Position numbers and translations under genes: made by a program. Shown piece after piece: positions 1 through 10,590 of a stretch of DNA of 29,507 nucleotides. The stretch is taken from contig CALSCR010001527.1 in NCBI GenBank assembly GCA_943704495.1, positions 1 through 29,507 of the forward strand, given 5' to 3'. The DNA is from Pigoraptor chileana. Lineage: Eukaryota; Opisthokonta; Filasterea. Numbering within the stretch: position 1 is the first letter of the stretch; every line of letters starts with the position of its first letter. The notes under the pieces were generated by a model. The model was not told the origin of the DNA. It saw nothing but the letters and a program-made list of their open reading frames with translations, and did not search any database.

Positions 1-44
1 CGCCAAAAATCACACAAGTGCTAGCAACACCACCCGCACACACG

Positions 45-1354
45 TTATACACTTTCGAGCGATAGAAACGTACGCAGTGCCTGGTCTGAGGCGAGTGCCA
101 ATGGATTGCGACTGAGCGGCGCCTCCTGTGGACCTCCCTCCACGGTTGAGTTGGACCGCTGCAGGCTCGCGGCTGTGCGGTGGCAATCACATCCGGGGCA
201 AAGGCAATGTGAGACAGGGTTGCAGCAGTGGCAGTGGCAAGTGCCCATGGACACCACGGACATATGCAGCATTCAGGGTCAGTGCCTTGGGCGCTAATTG
301 CCAATGCTGATCACAGACCGACAGACGCAGAGAGAGAAAGAGAGAGATAAATGCAGAAGAATGAACACGCACCCGATCCCTTTCGCTTTGAGAGAAACCC
401 CATCGACATGCTTCGCGATAGGCTCTTAATGAGTGATCCCGCGGACCCCCGGCGGTCTTTCTCGCGGCTTTTCAGGAGGAGATTTTGAGGCGTGTCGGCC
501 TTGTCGTCGCACTGTGCATATGTGTGTGTGTGTGTATGTGCATGTGTGAGCGTGTGCATGTGTGAGTGTGTGCATGTGTGAGTGTGTGCATGTGTGAGTG
601 TGTGCATGTGTGAGCGTGTGCATGTGTGAGTGTGTGCAGGTATGGGTACGCGTGGCAACAACCAACATTATTGAGTGGCGGACACTCTACTGCCACAGTA
701 AAGACGAGGCGCATTTCCAGATGCAATTTGAGTTGAGGTAACCTAAATAGTATATCCAGAACGAGCACACCGCACCAAACACGCACACCAAAATCATGCT
801 GCATCATATAACCATACCAGTGCATCAATGGCCTTGGAAAGAGCGGCAATCCATCGCCTCATGTCCTCCTCAGTCTCAGCCTTTATGTGGTACGACGGAA
901 CTTCGGGAGAGATGCTCACAATCGCAAAGCCGTACTTTACGCCCTGGAGGTCACAGACCACTCTGGCCCCCGCAAGCATCACGTGCCCTTTCTCAGCAGT
1001 GTCCTGGAAACCAATCACCAAGCATATGAGGGCACAAATATCCAGCACCACAATGCCCCACCCCATCCACGAAAACAAAGACAAGGACAGCAGGAAGCGT
1101 GCGAACCGTGTGCGCGGAGTTGTATCACGAATTGCCCACACGGGCCAGGGCAAGGGGACCCGTCGAGTGAAGGATTTTGCACCACAACACGATTGACAAA
1201 GACATGCGGCGAAATGAAATAAACAGCAACGCACCGTCTTTGATGCACTGTAAACAAGCGAATCTCTTCGTAGCGTGCAGTATCGGTTTTTCCATCCATG
1301 CAGGGTCATGTCCTTGCGCTTTTGCAGCCAGCCCTCGCAAAGTATGTCCGGCAT
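45..1354 (-). CDS. PH-domain protein, 4 exons, 190 aa
   Basis: Exons run 1354-1235, 1003-818, 511-373 and 172-45, with junction phases 0, 0 and 1, giving 573 nt ending in TAA. Residues 1-100 form a pleckstrin-homology domain. It opens EGWLQKR, followed by GWKNRYCTLR, and closes with the typical C-terminal helix EEDMRRWIAAL carrying the invariant Trp. PH domains bind phosphoinositides or proteins at membranes; the ligand here is unknown. The tail (about residues 103-190) is basic and Ser-rich (SLIKSLSRSMSMGFL, then a run of KRK) and has no recognised domain. The PH core spans exons 1-2. Donors are GTGCGT, GTATGG and GTGCGT. Intron 2 holds a TG-rich minisatellite. If the second donor were ignored the protein would stop at 109 aa, but the tail exons are open and phase-compatible, so I prefer the longer form. 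Divergent from RED. Confidence 0.8.
536..640. repeat. TG-rich minisatellite, about 16-bp unit
   Basis: About six copies of a 16-bp unit close to TGTGCATGTGTGAGTG, with single-base variants. It lies in intron 2 of the minus-strand PH-domain gene. On the gene's sense strand it is CA-rich and runs to within about 25 nt of the acceptor of exon 3, where it may act as the weak pyrimidine tract. Confidence 0.9.
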
Positions 1355-2725
1355 CTTAGATCAACAGGTGTACACCTTTGCAAAGCGAATGTCGGCAGCG
1401 TCGTTGTGGTTCGATGAAGTTGCACGGATACTTCCAATACACTGCGGGTTTCAAACCCTTTTGCACACTCCCTTCCACATTGCCGAATTGAGCGGGATGA
1501 AGTCGCCAATGTGATTGCAGATCCGAAAAGGAAGTACCGGTATCGCAAGTAATCGCACCGACGGACACCAGAGCAGAAACACCACGCGACAACAAAGAAT
1601 AAGCGAGGACAATATAAGCTATGAAAAGGCACACAACTCTATGCATCCTTATCACGAACATGCAACTTTTCAACTTAATGTGGCCCGTGGTGTCAGTGCC
1701 GCAGTCCGCACAATGGACTGTAATGGTGCCGGATATTGGTGGAACAAAAACAAAGACAGTCTTCCGAGATTGCGGTAAGAGTTGTGATTGGACAGCGGAC
1801 CCTCACTCCACCAAACAACGGCGTTGAATACAAATTCGGACGGTCCGGCGCCGGCAATTCTTTTATTCTCCTCGGAGGCATTTCCGAGCAGTCTGACTGA
1901 ACCACTCAATGAGCAAACACACACAGTGCCGCATACCCACTGTCGCCGGCGGTGGCCAATCGCTTGGGCCAGCTCTGTTCTCATACTCACCGCCGGGAAT
2001 CTGCCGGTGCGGCCGCGGCCGCTCGGCTGACCCAGTTAATCAGGGGCGGCACTGAGCGGCGCTGAATTCGCCGCGCAGCAGCAGTGCCACACTGAATTAC
2101 GGATGGGCGGCAAAATTCAGTGCTTCTTTATCCCTTTGGTCTCCAATGGACTGATCCCGTCAGCGTCCATTCACACTCAGGCTGTCTCAGTCTTGCCGCA
2201 CTGACCGAGGGGCCACTCGCGGCCCACCATGTGCCCTCATCACGGTGCTCGGTCAGCAAAAGCCGACAGTTTTTTTCAATCGATTCAATATTTTGTTATA
2301 TTTGTCTTGAACTGAAACTGTGGCATGCAGTCCACTTTGGTGTGAATCGGCCGGGCGCGGCGCTCGGCGGCTAGTCCTGTCCCAATACCAATTCTAACTG
2401 CCGATAACATCCCACAAAAGACAAAACTCTCTGAAATGGTTTCGGTGTACTATCCCGTTTTGTTTGTTATTGCGGTGTCTGACTCCAGGGGGAACTAAAA
2501 ACTACAAAAACGTGCCGCCGCCGGTCAGCCGGATCCTGCATGAAATTACCGAGTTCTCGCACATTTCTACAGCTGATGCGTGCCGCGTCAGTCCAGTCAA
2601 CCGTTTGTGCTGAATCAGTTCGACGCGGCAGCAATTCCGACGCAACAACTATCTTAAAGTTCTATTATATTAATCAACGACAACGAGTAGGATCCTGCCG
2701 CACGCGTCTCGCGGGAACCGAAAGA
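1355..2725. promoter_or_regulatory. Divergent spacer between PH-domain gene and RED
   Basis: This 1.37-kb stretch separates two start codons that point away from each other, so it should hold both promoters. Short open frames exist on both strands, but none resembles a known protein or shows splice-compatible extension. The GC-rich part near 2000-2240 holds palindromes and repeated CACTGA words (listed separately). An upstream in-frame ATG for RED lies at 2540. Confidence 0.5.
2009..2122. repeat. Cluster of palindromes and inverted repeats
   Basis: Three symmetric elements sit side by side. First, a perfect 14-bp palindrome GCGGCCGCGGCCGC at 2009-2022. Second, a hairpin pairing GGCACTG (2048-2054) with CAGTGCC (2082-2088) and, inside it, GCGGCG (2056-2061) with CGCCGC (2069-2074) around a 7-nt loop. 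Third, CACTGAATT (2090-2098) facing AATTCAGTG (2114-2122). They lie about 600 bp upstream of the RED start. Their role is unknown. Confidence 0.7.
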
Positions 2726-5021
2726 ATGAGCGACGCTTATTCGAATCCGAGTGCGCCTGTGCGTCCCGGCGCAGCATCCTCGACCGATGCCAGCGGACGC
2801 CCCCTCTCCAATGACGACTTCCGTAAGCTGCTCATGACACCGCGAAGTGTGTCTGGACAAACGCCCTCTGGAGGAAGTGCGGGTGGTGAAGGATTTAAGG
2901 TGCCGTTTACACCGCGACGTGTTGAGCAAGGTGGAAGCTCCAAGGCTGCACAGGACGCCAAGGCGAAGAAAAAGAGCTACTTCAAGCCAAAGAAGGAAGA
3001 GGTCGAGGATGACAACTCAAAATATCGCGACCGCGCGTCCGAGCGACGGCAGGGCCTTAATATTGACTATAAGGATACCGATCAGCTCCTGGATGCGTAT
3101 CAGTCGGCGTCTGTTGGCGACGACGGGTCCGGCGGCGTCAGCAAGCGCGACAAGGTGATCCAGGAGTCAAAGTTTCTTGGAGGCGACATGGAGCATACTC
3201 ATCTCGTCAAGGGTCTCGACTTTGCGCTGCTGCAGAAGGTGCGCTCTGAGCTCGACAGGGAATATGGGGACGATACTTCCGCAAAGAAGGGCGAAGGCAA
3301 GAAATCTCAGCAGCAAAACGAACCGGGCAAGTTTGTGGAGGAGCTGACGTTTCGTACGACGCTTGGGCGCTCCATCCACCGTATTGCCGTCGACTTTAAG
3401 GCACCGGAGCGGAATGAAATGTTTTCGCCTGGTCGTATGGCGTTTGTATTTGAGCTTGAGGGTGGTGATGGCACGTCGGACATTCCAACAACGGTCGTGC
3501 GCAGTAAGGCTGACATGCCACAGCAGCAGCAGCAGCAGGGAGAAAAGGCCGCATCAACCAACGACATTGTCATCAACAAGCTCACGCAAATTCTCGCGCT
3601 TATGCGTCAGGGATCGCGACTACAGCAGAAGACAAAGAAGAAGAAGGAAAAAACGGAGGATAGCCGGCCTGCGCGGTTGCCAGAGCCCCCAAAGCCACTC
3701 CCGAAGCTACCCGCAGACGTATCGATGAACCTGTATGACGATGTTGTGGGGGAGTATACGCCGCCAACAAAGCCCACCAAGACGGCTGCAGCGGCGCCAC
3801 ATGCACACGCCGGCGGTTATTTTGCGGGCATCGATCAACAAGAGGATCCCACTGTCGGTGGAGGCTTTGCACCGGGACCGATGTCTGCCCCCGAGTTGCT
3901 GTTAATGGCGGGTGCGTCGACCAACACATTGGTGTCCAACATGGGCGATGTGATGCCAATGCGGTCCTCTGCCGGAACGGATTTGTATCACCAACAACAA
4001 CAGCAACAACAACAACAGCAGCAGCATCAAATTGATGAAAAGAAGAAGGCAGACAAAGAGACGGAGGAGCGGCTGCGTCGGCAGGACGTGAACTACATTC
4101 CCGACAGCTACATGGAATGCTATCCGGGGGTGTACGAATCGACGGACGTCATTGCGGACAGTGACGAGGAGGTGGACTACTCGAAAATGGAGACAACTGG
4201 CAGCGATGTGCGGAAGATTCAGAAGAGTCGGTTCGACTTTGATACGGAGGAAGAGTACAACGCTTACATGCTCAACCGGGAGGCACTGCCAAGGTTTGTT
4301 GATTGGCGAATGCCGGCACTGGAGTCCTTGTCGGTGTTGCATGCATTGTGAATGCATTCTGGATGTTGCACACATTGGGGATGTGGCGTGTATTATAGTG
4401 GATGTGTTTTAGATGTTGGAATGGGGAGGGTGTGTGAAGAATTAACAAATGCCGCCGAGCACAGCTTGTATTATTTTAGACCCGTTGCAATACATGACCC
4501 GTTGCACATCTTCCTTTCTCTGTGGTTTGTATTTGCCCCGTTTGTATGTGTTCCCACACCACAGGGCTGCATTCCAATTTGGCGTGAAAATGGGAGAGGG
4601 ACGCAAGACACGGCGGAACAAGGGAGACCTCACAGAGAAGCAGAAGATTGACCGAGACTTGCAACGCATAAATGCACTCATTTCAAAGAGGAAATCGGGC
4701 GATACATCCTCTGACAGGTGTGTGTGTGTGTGTGTGTGTGTGCGTGGGTGCGTGTGTATGCATGGAGTATGTGTATGTGCGTGTGAGTATCTGCATGTGT
4801 ATGTGTGTGTGTGTGTGAGTGTGCATGGTCCCTAAGCAGGCGAGTGAACATGAGAATGGTTCGGTGTTTCAGATTTGTCCCCTTTTTGAGTTGATGTGCA
4901 TGCTTCCGTGTGTATTCTGACTCCATCGCTAATCCCTGCCTCGTTTGAATATGCGATACCATGTGCCACTCGCAGTGCTCCGCCAAAGCGACGAAAATAT
5001 GACGGAAATGATGACGATTGA
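2726..5021 (+). CDS. RED: RED/IK homologue (SMU1 partner, spliceosome B complex), 3 exons, 588 aa
   Basis: Exons are 2726-4293, 4565-4717 and 4976-5021, with phase 2 at both junctions. RED (IK, SMU-2) works with SMU1 in the nucleus to activate the spliceosomal B complex. The RED_N signature is clear: NDDFRKLLMTPR near residue 33, KYRDRASERRQG, then FLGGDMEHTHLVKGLDFALL near residue 160. The RED_C region follows: DSYMECYPG, ADSDEEVDYSKM, FDFDTEEEYNAYMLNREALP (end of exon 1), AAFQFGVKMGEGRKTRR (exon 2) and a short PPKRRKYD ending (exon 3) that matches the family's terminal KRPKY. Polyglutamine runs lie in the centre. I see no RE/RD/ED-repeat tract of the kind that names the animal protein. The start at 2726 is chosen because conserved sequence begins soon after it; an in-frame ATG at 2540 would add 62 unconserved residues. 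The second donor is the start of a TG repeat. Confidence 0.93.
4718..4835. repeat. (TG)n tract forming a splice donor
   Basis: TG dinucleotides begin exactly at the exon 2 / intron 2 boundary of RED and run on, with interruptions, for about 110 bp. The intron's GTGTGT donor is therefore part of a microsatellite. Confidence 0.85.
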
Positions 5022-6528
5022 AGTAAAGTGCGAGCCGTTTCTATCAGATTGTAAAGACCCATTTCGTCTTCTTTGTTTCCGCCAGGCACCCTTGAGATGT
5101 GGTGAATAGCGTTGCAGTCGTGTTCCATGGACTATTGTCTCGTTGCAGTTTCTTCCCAAAATTTTGTGGGCTTACTGTTGCGAGGAAATCCCATTACGCA
5201 ACTGAGTCGTCATGTGAGGTGTTTGGGCTTGCCGCTCAGCTACCATTGCAACCACGAGGGAGATCGATTGCACACTCCCTACATGTAAAGGATACTTGAG
5301 GGATCAGTGCCTTTGCTACATATACACCTTTGCCGTGGAATCCAGATTAATAATGCGAAGTTCCCGAAACTCCGTGGACAAACACCACCAAGAGCCTGTC
5401 TTATATATAGTCTTATATTCAGTGAGGCAATTTCGTCCGTGACCAGACTAAAAAATTCGAGTATGGCATCATCTTAAAATTGAGCAACTTACACAACACA
5501 AAACTTGACCAACATCCTCCCGCGCAATTGTGAATACTGTGCCCCAATTGTGAATACTGTGCACGCACGTATCACAAATCACAGATGCATCAGTGTCACT
5601 CTTTCAAATTTCAACTCAACTTTTACTAATCTAACACTCAACATTCGTCCGCCGAAACTTTCGATGTCACTCACGTGACCGAAAGAAATCCGCGTTGACC
5701 TCCTGGCTCGATTTATTTGTATCTGCAAATGTTGATATAGTAAATTGCCATTTGTATGACACTGTATGCACGGCACAGCAAAATGAAGAAACTTTTCGGT
5801 CTGGTGAGGTATCTTGCTACAAAATTGTATATGCGGAAAGCGATAATAAATGCGGAACTGTTGACTATGAAATTTCACAAGGGGGCGTGAGTCCCCCGAT
5901 GCCATTCCCAAAGCGTGTGCAATAATTTGAAATCAGAGGCGAATATTGCACAGTTAACGGGGTGATTTCAAATTACATGCGACGGGCGAGTGCGCCCCAC
6001 GCGCATTGGGCGCGCAATCCCCCAATCACACGCCGCGATGCACACACAGCCTCCAATGGTAGTGCAGGCGGTGTCGAGCGGGAAAAACCTTCGTCTCCTT
6101 CAAAGTGCCCCTCAGACTATACTCTAACCGTTGTGAAGGAGATTAAGCTTAGACGGCACTGCTGGCGGCTCGATTCCTGTCGCAATAATTGCTGTTTTAG
6201 CGGCGACGGAGGGATTCGTTGGGCTTATCACAGGGCAACTGACGTGAAGGGTGGGTCTCGCTTGAGTTTTGAGTTTTCAGTTGGGGGACGTTACATTTAA
6301 AATTGTGAGCTTTGGATATTTATGTTTTTGAATTAACCTAAATTCTTGTCCTCAAACTTATCGCGCGTGCGTGAAGGCTCTTTGCGTGATCGAAAAAAGC
6401 TATCATTTTGTGTGTATGTGCTGTCAATAGTTTGAGGGGTTGTGTTCTGTGTGTTTGTGCTCTTTTGTGACGAATTTGAATTAACATTCTCACTCCATCG
6501 GGTTGCAGGAGACACTCAACCGACAAAA
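5022..6528. other. 1.5-kb spacer between RED and NF-YA
   Basis: Open frames at 5695-5925 and 5962-6300 (plus) and several on the minus strand show no recognisable motif, and I do not call them genes. An 18-bp direct repeat sits at 5525-5562. Just before the NF-YA start, the run ending at 6508 (CATCGGGTTGCAG) looks like a splice acceptor, so a 5' untranslated intron is possible. No tRNA or other RNA gene is visible. Confidence 0.5.
5525..5562. repeat. 18-bp direct repeat, two copies
   Basis: The word CAATTGTGAATACTGTGC occurs at 5525-5542 and again at 5545-5562, separated by 2 bp. It is in the RED to NF-YA spacer, about 1 kb upstream of NF-YA. Confidence 0.9.
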
Positions 6529-7301
6529 ATGCAGAACCAACTCGCGGCATTGCAGGCAATGGTGAGTACGTGGACGTATCTCGCGGGAGCATATGGGGTT
6601 TAGAATATTCGCCGTGCATCCTCGATCGACTCATTTCCATTGTTTTGTGTGCATTGTTGCACAATCCACGTGTCGTTTAGCCCACGGGCATGTCCCTGCA
6701 GCACCCACTGCTTGCACCCACACAGTACGCGCGCATGCCGCAAACAAACGAACTCCTTGAAGAAGAGCCGCTGTACGTCAACGCAAAACAGTACCACCGC
6801 ATCCTTAAGCGGCGGCAGGCTCGCGCTAAGCTCGAAGCCGAGAACAAACTTCCCAAGACGCGCAAGGTGAGCAACTGCAAAATACAACACCAAACACGCA
6901 TACACACATACACAAAACACAAAAACACATAAACACAAAAACACAAATACACGCATAACACACATACATCCCGGTGGAAAAACACGCAGAGGGAGGGGAG
7001 ATCGTAATTTTCGAGTAGTATGTCTCACCATGTGTCGCGTTGTCCCATGCATGTGCAGCCGTATCTGCACGAATCAAGGCACAAGCATGCGATGCGCAGG
7101 CACCGCGGAGAGGGAGGCCGTTTCAATCCTGCCAAGGGCGGTGCCCAGACGCCCCTGCCCACTCTGCAGCAGTTTCAGATGCAACAACAGCAGCAGCAAT
7201 TCGTCATGCCCTTGCAGCAGCTGCAGCAGGCAACAAAGCCTGGTGCACAGTTTGCGGAAGTCACTGCGCCTGCCTCAAAGGGAAAGAAAAGTGCGAAGTA
7301 G
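6529..7301 (+). CDS. NFYA: NF-YA / HAP2 (CCAAT-binding factor subunit A), 3 exons, 153 aa
   Basis: Exons are 6529-6561, 6681-6866 and 7059-7301, both junctions phase 0, ending in TAG. NF-YA joins the NF-YB/NF-YC histone-fold dimer and reads CCAAT boxes. The A1 helix that binds the dimer is [20 protein letters not shown]. The linker KLPKTRK ends exactly at the second intron. The A2 DNA-binding part follows: [20 protein letters not shown] then RFN. The conserved block spans about residues 40-110. It is short for the family. The N-terminal arm is only about 40 residues, and the Gln-rich stretch (MQQQQQQ) follows the domain; in animals the Gln-rich activation region precedes it. The C-terminus is basic (KGKKSAK). 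Donors GTGAGT and GTGAGC are near consensus. The tiny first exon encodes 11 residues. Confidence 0.95.
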
Positions 7302-7879
7302 TAGTCTTTCCATGTGTTCGTCCATGCGTGCGTGCGTGCATGCATCCTGAGCCGTCGCTGATTTTGGCTGTGAGGCTCTCTGTCGTTTGTCTGTCGCTTT
7401 GCGTGTTTTTGCGTATTGTTTGCGTATCGCTGTTTCTCTGCATTTTTTTTGCTGTCTTTTGGTCCTCGTGTTTCTTTTTCATGTTGTTCGCCTGCTTTTT
7501 GAGCTTTGCACCTCTCACGGTGAGAATCAAAAGTCAGTGCTCCGAAAAATATGCAAAAGTGACATTTGCAAACAGGATTGATTGAAGACGCTATATGTAC
7601 GGAGAAGTGCGTTTTGTGCTGTGTACCCTCTGACACATCCTCCGCTCGCATCAATCTGCCAGCTATCTCTTCAGAGAACCCATCGATAACAGACACTGAG
7701 AGAAAAGTGGAGAAGACTCGGGAGGGATGGAGGGAGGAATCTATGTACATGAGATAGATTTCATTTACAAAAACATCACGACGCCGAGACGCAATATTAC
7801 AAGCACCCGCAATGAAAACACGACACGCAAGACAACGCGCAAACGCAAAACGCAAAACACACAACGCACAACGAACGAC
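7302..7879. other. Convergent 3' spacer of NF-YA and the 721-aa gene
   Basis: Two genes end facing this 578-bp spacer, so it should contain both 3' untranslated regions. The open frames in it are low-complexity and T-rich or A-rich on either strand. I see no gene. Confidence 0.5.
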
Positions 7880-10045
7880 TCAAATGACCTTCCACATTCG
7901 CGGCGGAATCGTGGCCTTTTTGATGGGCAGGTGCTCCGTCTCAAGCAGCGTGCCCATTGTGAGCGGCACTATCACGGGACCCGCTTCAATGCGCGGCACA
8001 TCCGACGGGGCTGACAACACACCGTCGCCGTCGTCCTCTTCCGCTATGCGTCCAGCACCAGCACCACCAGCACCACCATACGGCACGAGAGCCTGGTAAT
8101 TTTCTGCTGCCGACGACACAGATGCCCCGTCCTCGATCGTGTATGGATCACTCTGTATACTCAGCGACGAAAAACCGCGCCCGTATGTCCTCGTACCTTC
8201 ACTGCGGGCGTCGTCAAAATCAAACCCAGACAGCGCACGCTTCTTCTTCTCCCACAGACTGCCATACTCCTCGACAGGATCCCCCTCAACCAGCTTTTCG
8301 GCGTCGGTGATCAGCAAGTGCGACGGAACGAGACTTGCTATGCGCCCTCTATTGCCGACGCCATCGTACTCGAGCGAAAAATCGTTGTCCGGAACAGTCG
8401 GCGTGCCTATTTTGGATCCCAGGATCGAGCCACGTGGCCGTGCACTGCTTCGTCCGCCAGCCCCCATGATCATCTCGAGTGGCGGATTCGTCTCGAGCAG
8501 TTTCAGAGCGCGCTCCCTGTTCGACTTTGCTGTTGCGTACATTTGCGTGAACCGCGCACGCTCCTCTTCACGGTGAATTCGTTTGCGTTTCAATTCCCCA
8601 GCATGCGTCGGCGCCGCTCCCTTTTCAGGCTCCTTTGTATCCGACGGCTCGTCGCGTTTAAACAGCGGTAAAAGCTCCTGTACAACTCTTTCTGCGTTGC
8701 CGCCAAGAGATCTCTCAAGGGACGGCAGAGAGGGCAGAATTGTCGCCTCCGTCTTGAGCTTTTCTTTCTCACCCGCCATGCGCGATCCAACCTCCCGTTC
8801 ACTGAGACGCGCTGAATGCACGCCCGCAGTCAGTGTATTGCCATCGGCACCAGACGCGTCTCCCAGAGCAACCGTCGTATTAGCGGCTGTAGTCAACGAG
8901 CCATCCACATGCGGAGAACCAGGGGACTGAGCACGTGATGATGCGGTTACTCCGGCGTTCACTACTATGTCAGGCAGCGGTCGCCGCCCAGAGAATTCAT
9001 CGCCCTTGTGATTCCGCAGATGGCTCATCGAGGCGTTGTTTGCGGCGGCAGCGGCCGTCCCTGCAGTGGCGACGGCATGCCCACCAGGATGCCCCTTCTG
9101 GTAGATGACGAGCTGTCCACGCGCCCCACCCGACGGAACTTGCTCCTCCCACAGCTGTTTAGCATCATGCCCTCCGCGGATCATCGCCATCTCCAACTGC
9201 GCAAGCTCATAGTATTTTGTCTTTGGAAGCGCTGCAATGAAGCCATCCTCCTCTTTGGATAGTGTTGATCGCGGCAGTTTGCGCGCGTATCGCTTGGCCG
9301 TCGCATCCGCTTCCAATGCACGCTCCTTCTTTTCCTTACGTTCCCGGCGTCGCTGCTCTTCTTTTCTCTGACGCGACAGTTTCTCCTGGAGCTCGTCCTT
9401 CCGCATCGACTTGAGCAATGTTTTGCACGTTTCGTACGTTCCAAGCACCGACTCTGCCTGTTGCAGCCGGACTTGCTCTCCGTCGCGGCGGTGGTGCCGG
9501 GGGTAATCCTCATCGTTATTGCCGTAATCGTCTTCATCAGAGCTGTCCCGCGCGCGTGCCAATTTTTCATTCTCTCGCTTCTTTATGCGGTCAATAAAGT
9601 CATGATTAACATACTTTGACTTTTTCGCGCCCCGTTCCGCTGCCTGTCGAGGAAGATACTTTCCCAACAGCGAGGGCATGGCAGTCTGAGGCTGCGAATC
9701 TTTTCCACGCGCCCCTCGTAGAGCTCTTCGCAACGCCGCATCCGCTTCTTGAGCATCGCGCAAAAGGCCTGCCGCGCCTGCACTGCTCAAGTCGTTCCCC
9801 GCACCGAGAAATTCACCCAGTCGCTTTTCGACAAACTCGAGCTGACGCTGGAGGGCGTCTAGCATGAGATCGTATTCGGCATCATACGCGATCGACGCAT
9901 TGGATGCAGATGCATCCTGCGCCTGACCCGACGACAGAAGGCCACCGCCACGCAATTTCTCCGCAAGTTGTGTCGGATCGTCGCCATCGCTGTCGCTGTC
10001 GTCTGGTTTTGCGTTGAACAATTCTCGGAAGTCGCCTTCGTTCAT
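7880..10045 (-). CDS. Unknown coiled-coil protein, single exon, 721 aa
   Basis: A continuous 721-codon frame starts MNEGDFRELFNAKPDDSDSD and ends in TGA at 7880. I do not recognise the family. Visible parts are an acidic N-terminus; a predicted helix, EYDLMLDALQRQLEFVEKRL, near residues 58-77; a motif KYVNHDFIDRIKKRENEKLA near 150; a long charged Lys/Arg/Glu coiled coil (about 205-260, rich in RKEEQRRRERKEKKER); a short conserved-looking stretch, LPKTKYYELAQLEMAMIRGG, near 275; disordered Ser/Ala/Gly-rich sequence; and a C-terminal block with EGDPVEEYGSLWEKKKRALS ending PIKKATIPPRMWKVI. The VNHDFI motif is faintly like the NQDFI stretch of FSIP1-type sperm/flagellar proteins, which is only a guess. 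No membrane segment or signal peptide is visible. It is the only long intronless gene besides the 223-aa gene it diverges from. Confidence 0.85.
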   Translation of the reverse strand: MNEGDFRELFNAKPDDSDSDGDDPTQLAEKLRGGGLLSSGQAQDASASNASIAYDAEYDLMLDALQRQLEFVEKRLGEFLGAGNDLSSAGAAGLLRDAQEADAALRRALRGARGKDSQPQTAMPSLLGKYLPRQAAERGAKKSKYVNHDFIDRIKKRENEKLARARDSSDEDDYGNNDEDYPRHHRRDGEQVRLQQAESVLGTYETCKTLLKSMRKDELQEKLSRQRKEEQRRRERKEKKERALEADATAKRYARKLPRSTLSKEEDGFIAALPKTKYYELAQLEMAMIRGGHDAKQLWEEQVPSGGARGQLVIYQKGHPGGHAVATAGTAAAAANNASMSHLRNHKGDEFSGRRPLPDIVVNAGVTASSRAQSPGSPHVDGSLTTAANTTVALGDASGADGNTLTAGVHSARLSEREVGSRMAGEKEKLKTEATILPSLPSLERSLGGNAERVVQELLPLFKRDEPSDTKEPEKGAAPTHAGELKRKRIHREEERARFTQMYATAKSNRERALKLLETNPPLEMIMGAGGRSSARPRGSILGSKIGTPTVPDNDFSLEYDGVGNRGRIASLVPSHLLITDAEKLVEGDPVEEYGSLWEKKKRALSGFDFDDARSEGTRTYGRGFSSLSIQSDPYTIEDGASVSSAAENYQALVPYGGAGGAGAGRIAEEDDGDGVLSAPSDVPRIEAGPVIVPLTMGTLLETEHLPIKKATIPPRMWKVI

Positions 10046-10590
10046 CTTTGCGGCGAGGCCCCCTATCGATTATGGGGGTGCCACCACTATAAACCAAAGG
10101 ACTATCGCATCATGAATAAGTGTATGTAAGAGTGCACATTGTCATTTGTCGCTTTCTTTGAGAGGGAAACTTGTACGAATCAAGCTGATCGTACTGATTC
10201 GTTGTAGCGTTGCTATGGGACAAACGTAACGAGATCTCGTAAATATGAATAATTTGCAAGCGAGATATCGCTACAATCGAGGTTTGTGCTGTAACACCCG
10301 TCCGGCTGTGACAGGTCACAAAAAACTGGTGGACCACTGTTGCCGGCGGATGCACTTAATGCACGATTAAGACAACGAAGAATTACACAGACGTGTCCAT
10401 GATAAGACATGCCCACCGTCAACAACACCTACCCATACGAACTTCTTGGCTTATTGGTTAATAGTCATTGCTGTCAGTCGCTTTTCGTCGAGTATTAGTG
10501 ACGAATGAGACTGCCTTTGTGAGGCGGTCCGCACTCGTTGCGTGAATTTGGTTGAAGTACATCCTGCAGAGAAAATACTTGTGTGTTGGA
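10046..10590. promoter_or_regulatory. Divergent promoter region, 545 bp
   Basis: This lies between the minus-strand 721-aa gene and the plus-strand 223-aa gene. It is AT-richer than its flanks and has no convincing open frame. GAGAT words recur near 10230-10270. No specific factor site can be assigned. Confidence 0.45.

Noticed and set aside
311-849. Long minus-strand frames rich in His-Thr-Cys repeats
   Set aside because: They are translations of the TG/CA minisatellite in intron 2 of the PH-domain gene, and only the part at 373-511 behaves as an exon.
1306-1673. Minus-strand frames upstream of the PH-domain start, one with a signal-peptide-like hydrophobic run
   Set aside because: They overlap the PH exon in other frames, have no conserved motif and no plausible splice link.
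2540-2725. Upstream ATG extending RED by 62 residues
   Set aside because: The added residues are not conserved in the family and resemble 5' untranslated sequence; kept only as an alternative start.
6120-6200. Possible tRNA T-arm (GGCTCGATTCC)
   Set aside because: No matching T-stem, anticodon arm or acceptor stem can be folded around it.
6600-7077. Minus-strand frames over NF-YA introns (Cys/Val/Phe-rich)
   Set aside because: They arise from CA-rich intron sequence read backwards and overlap proven NF-YA exons.
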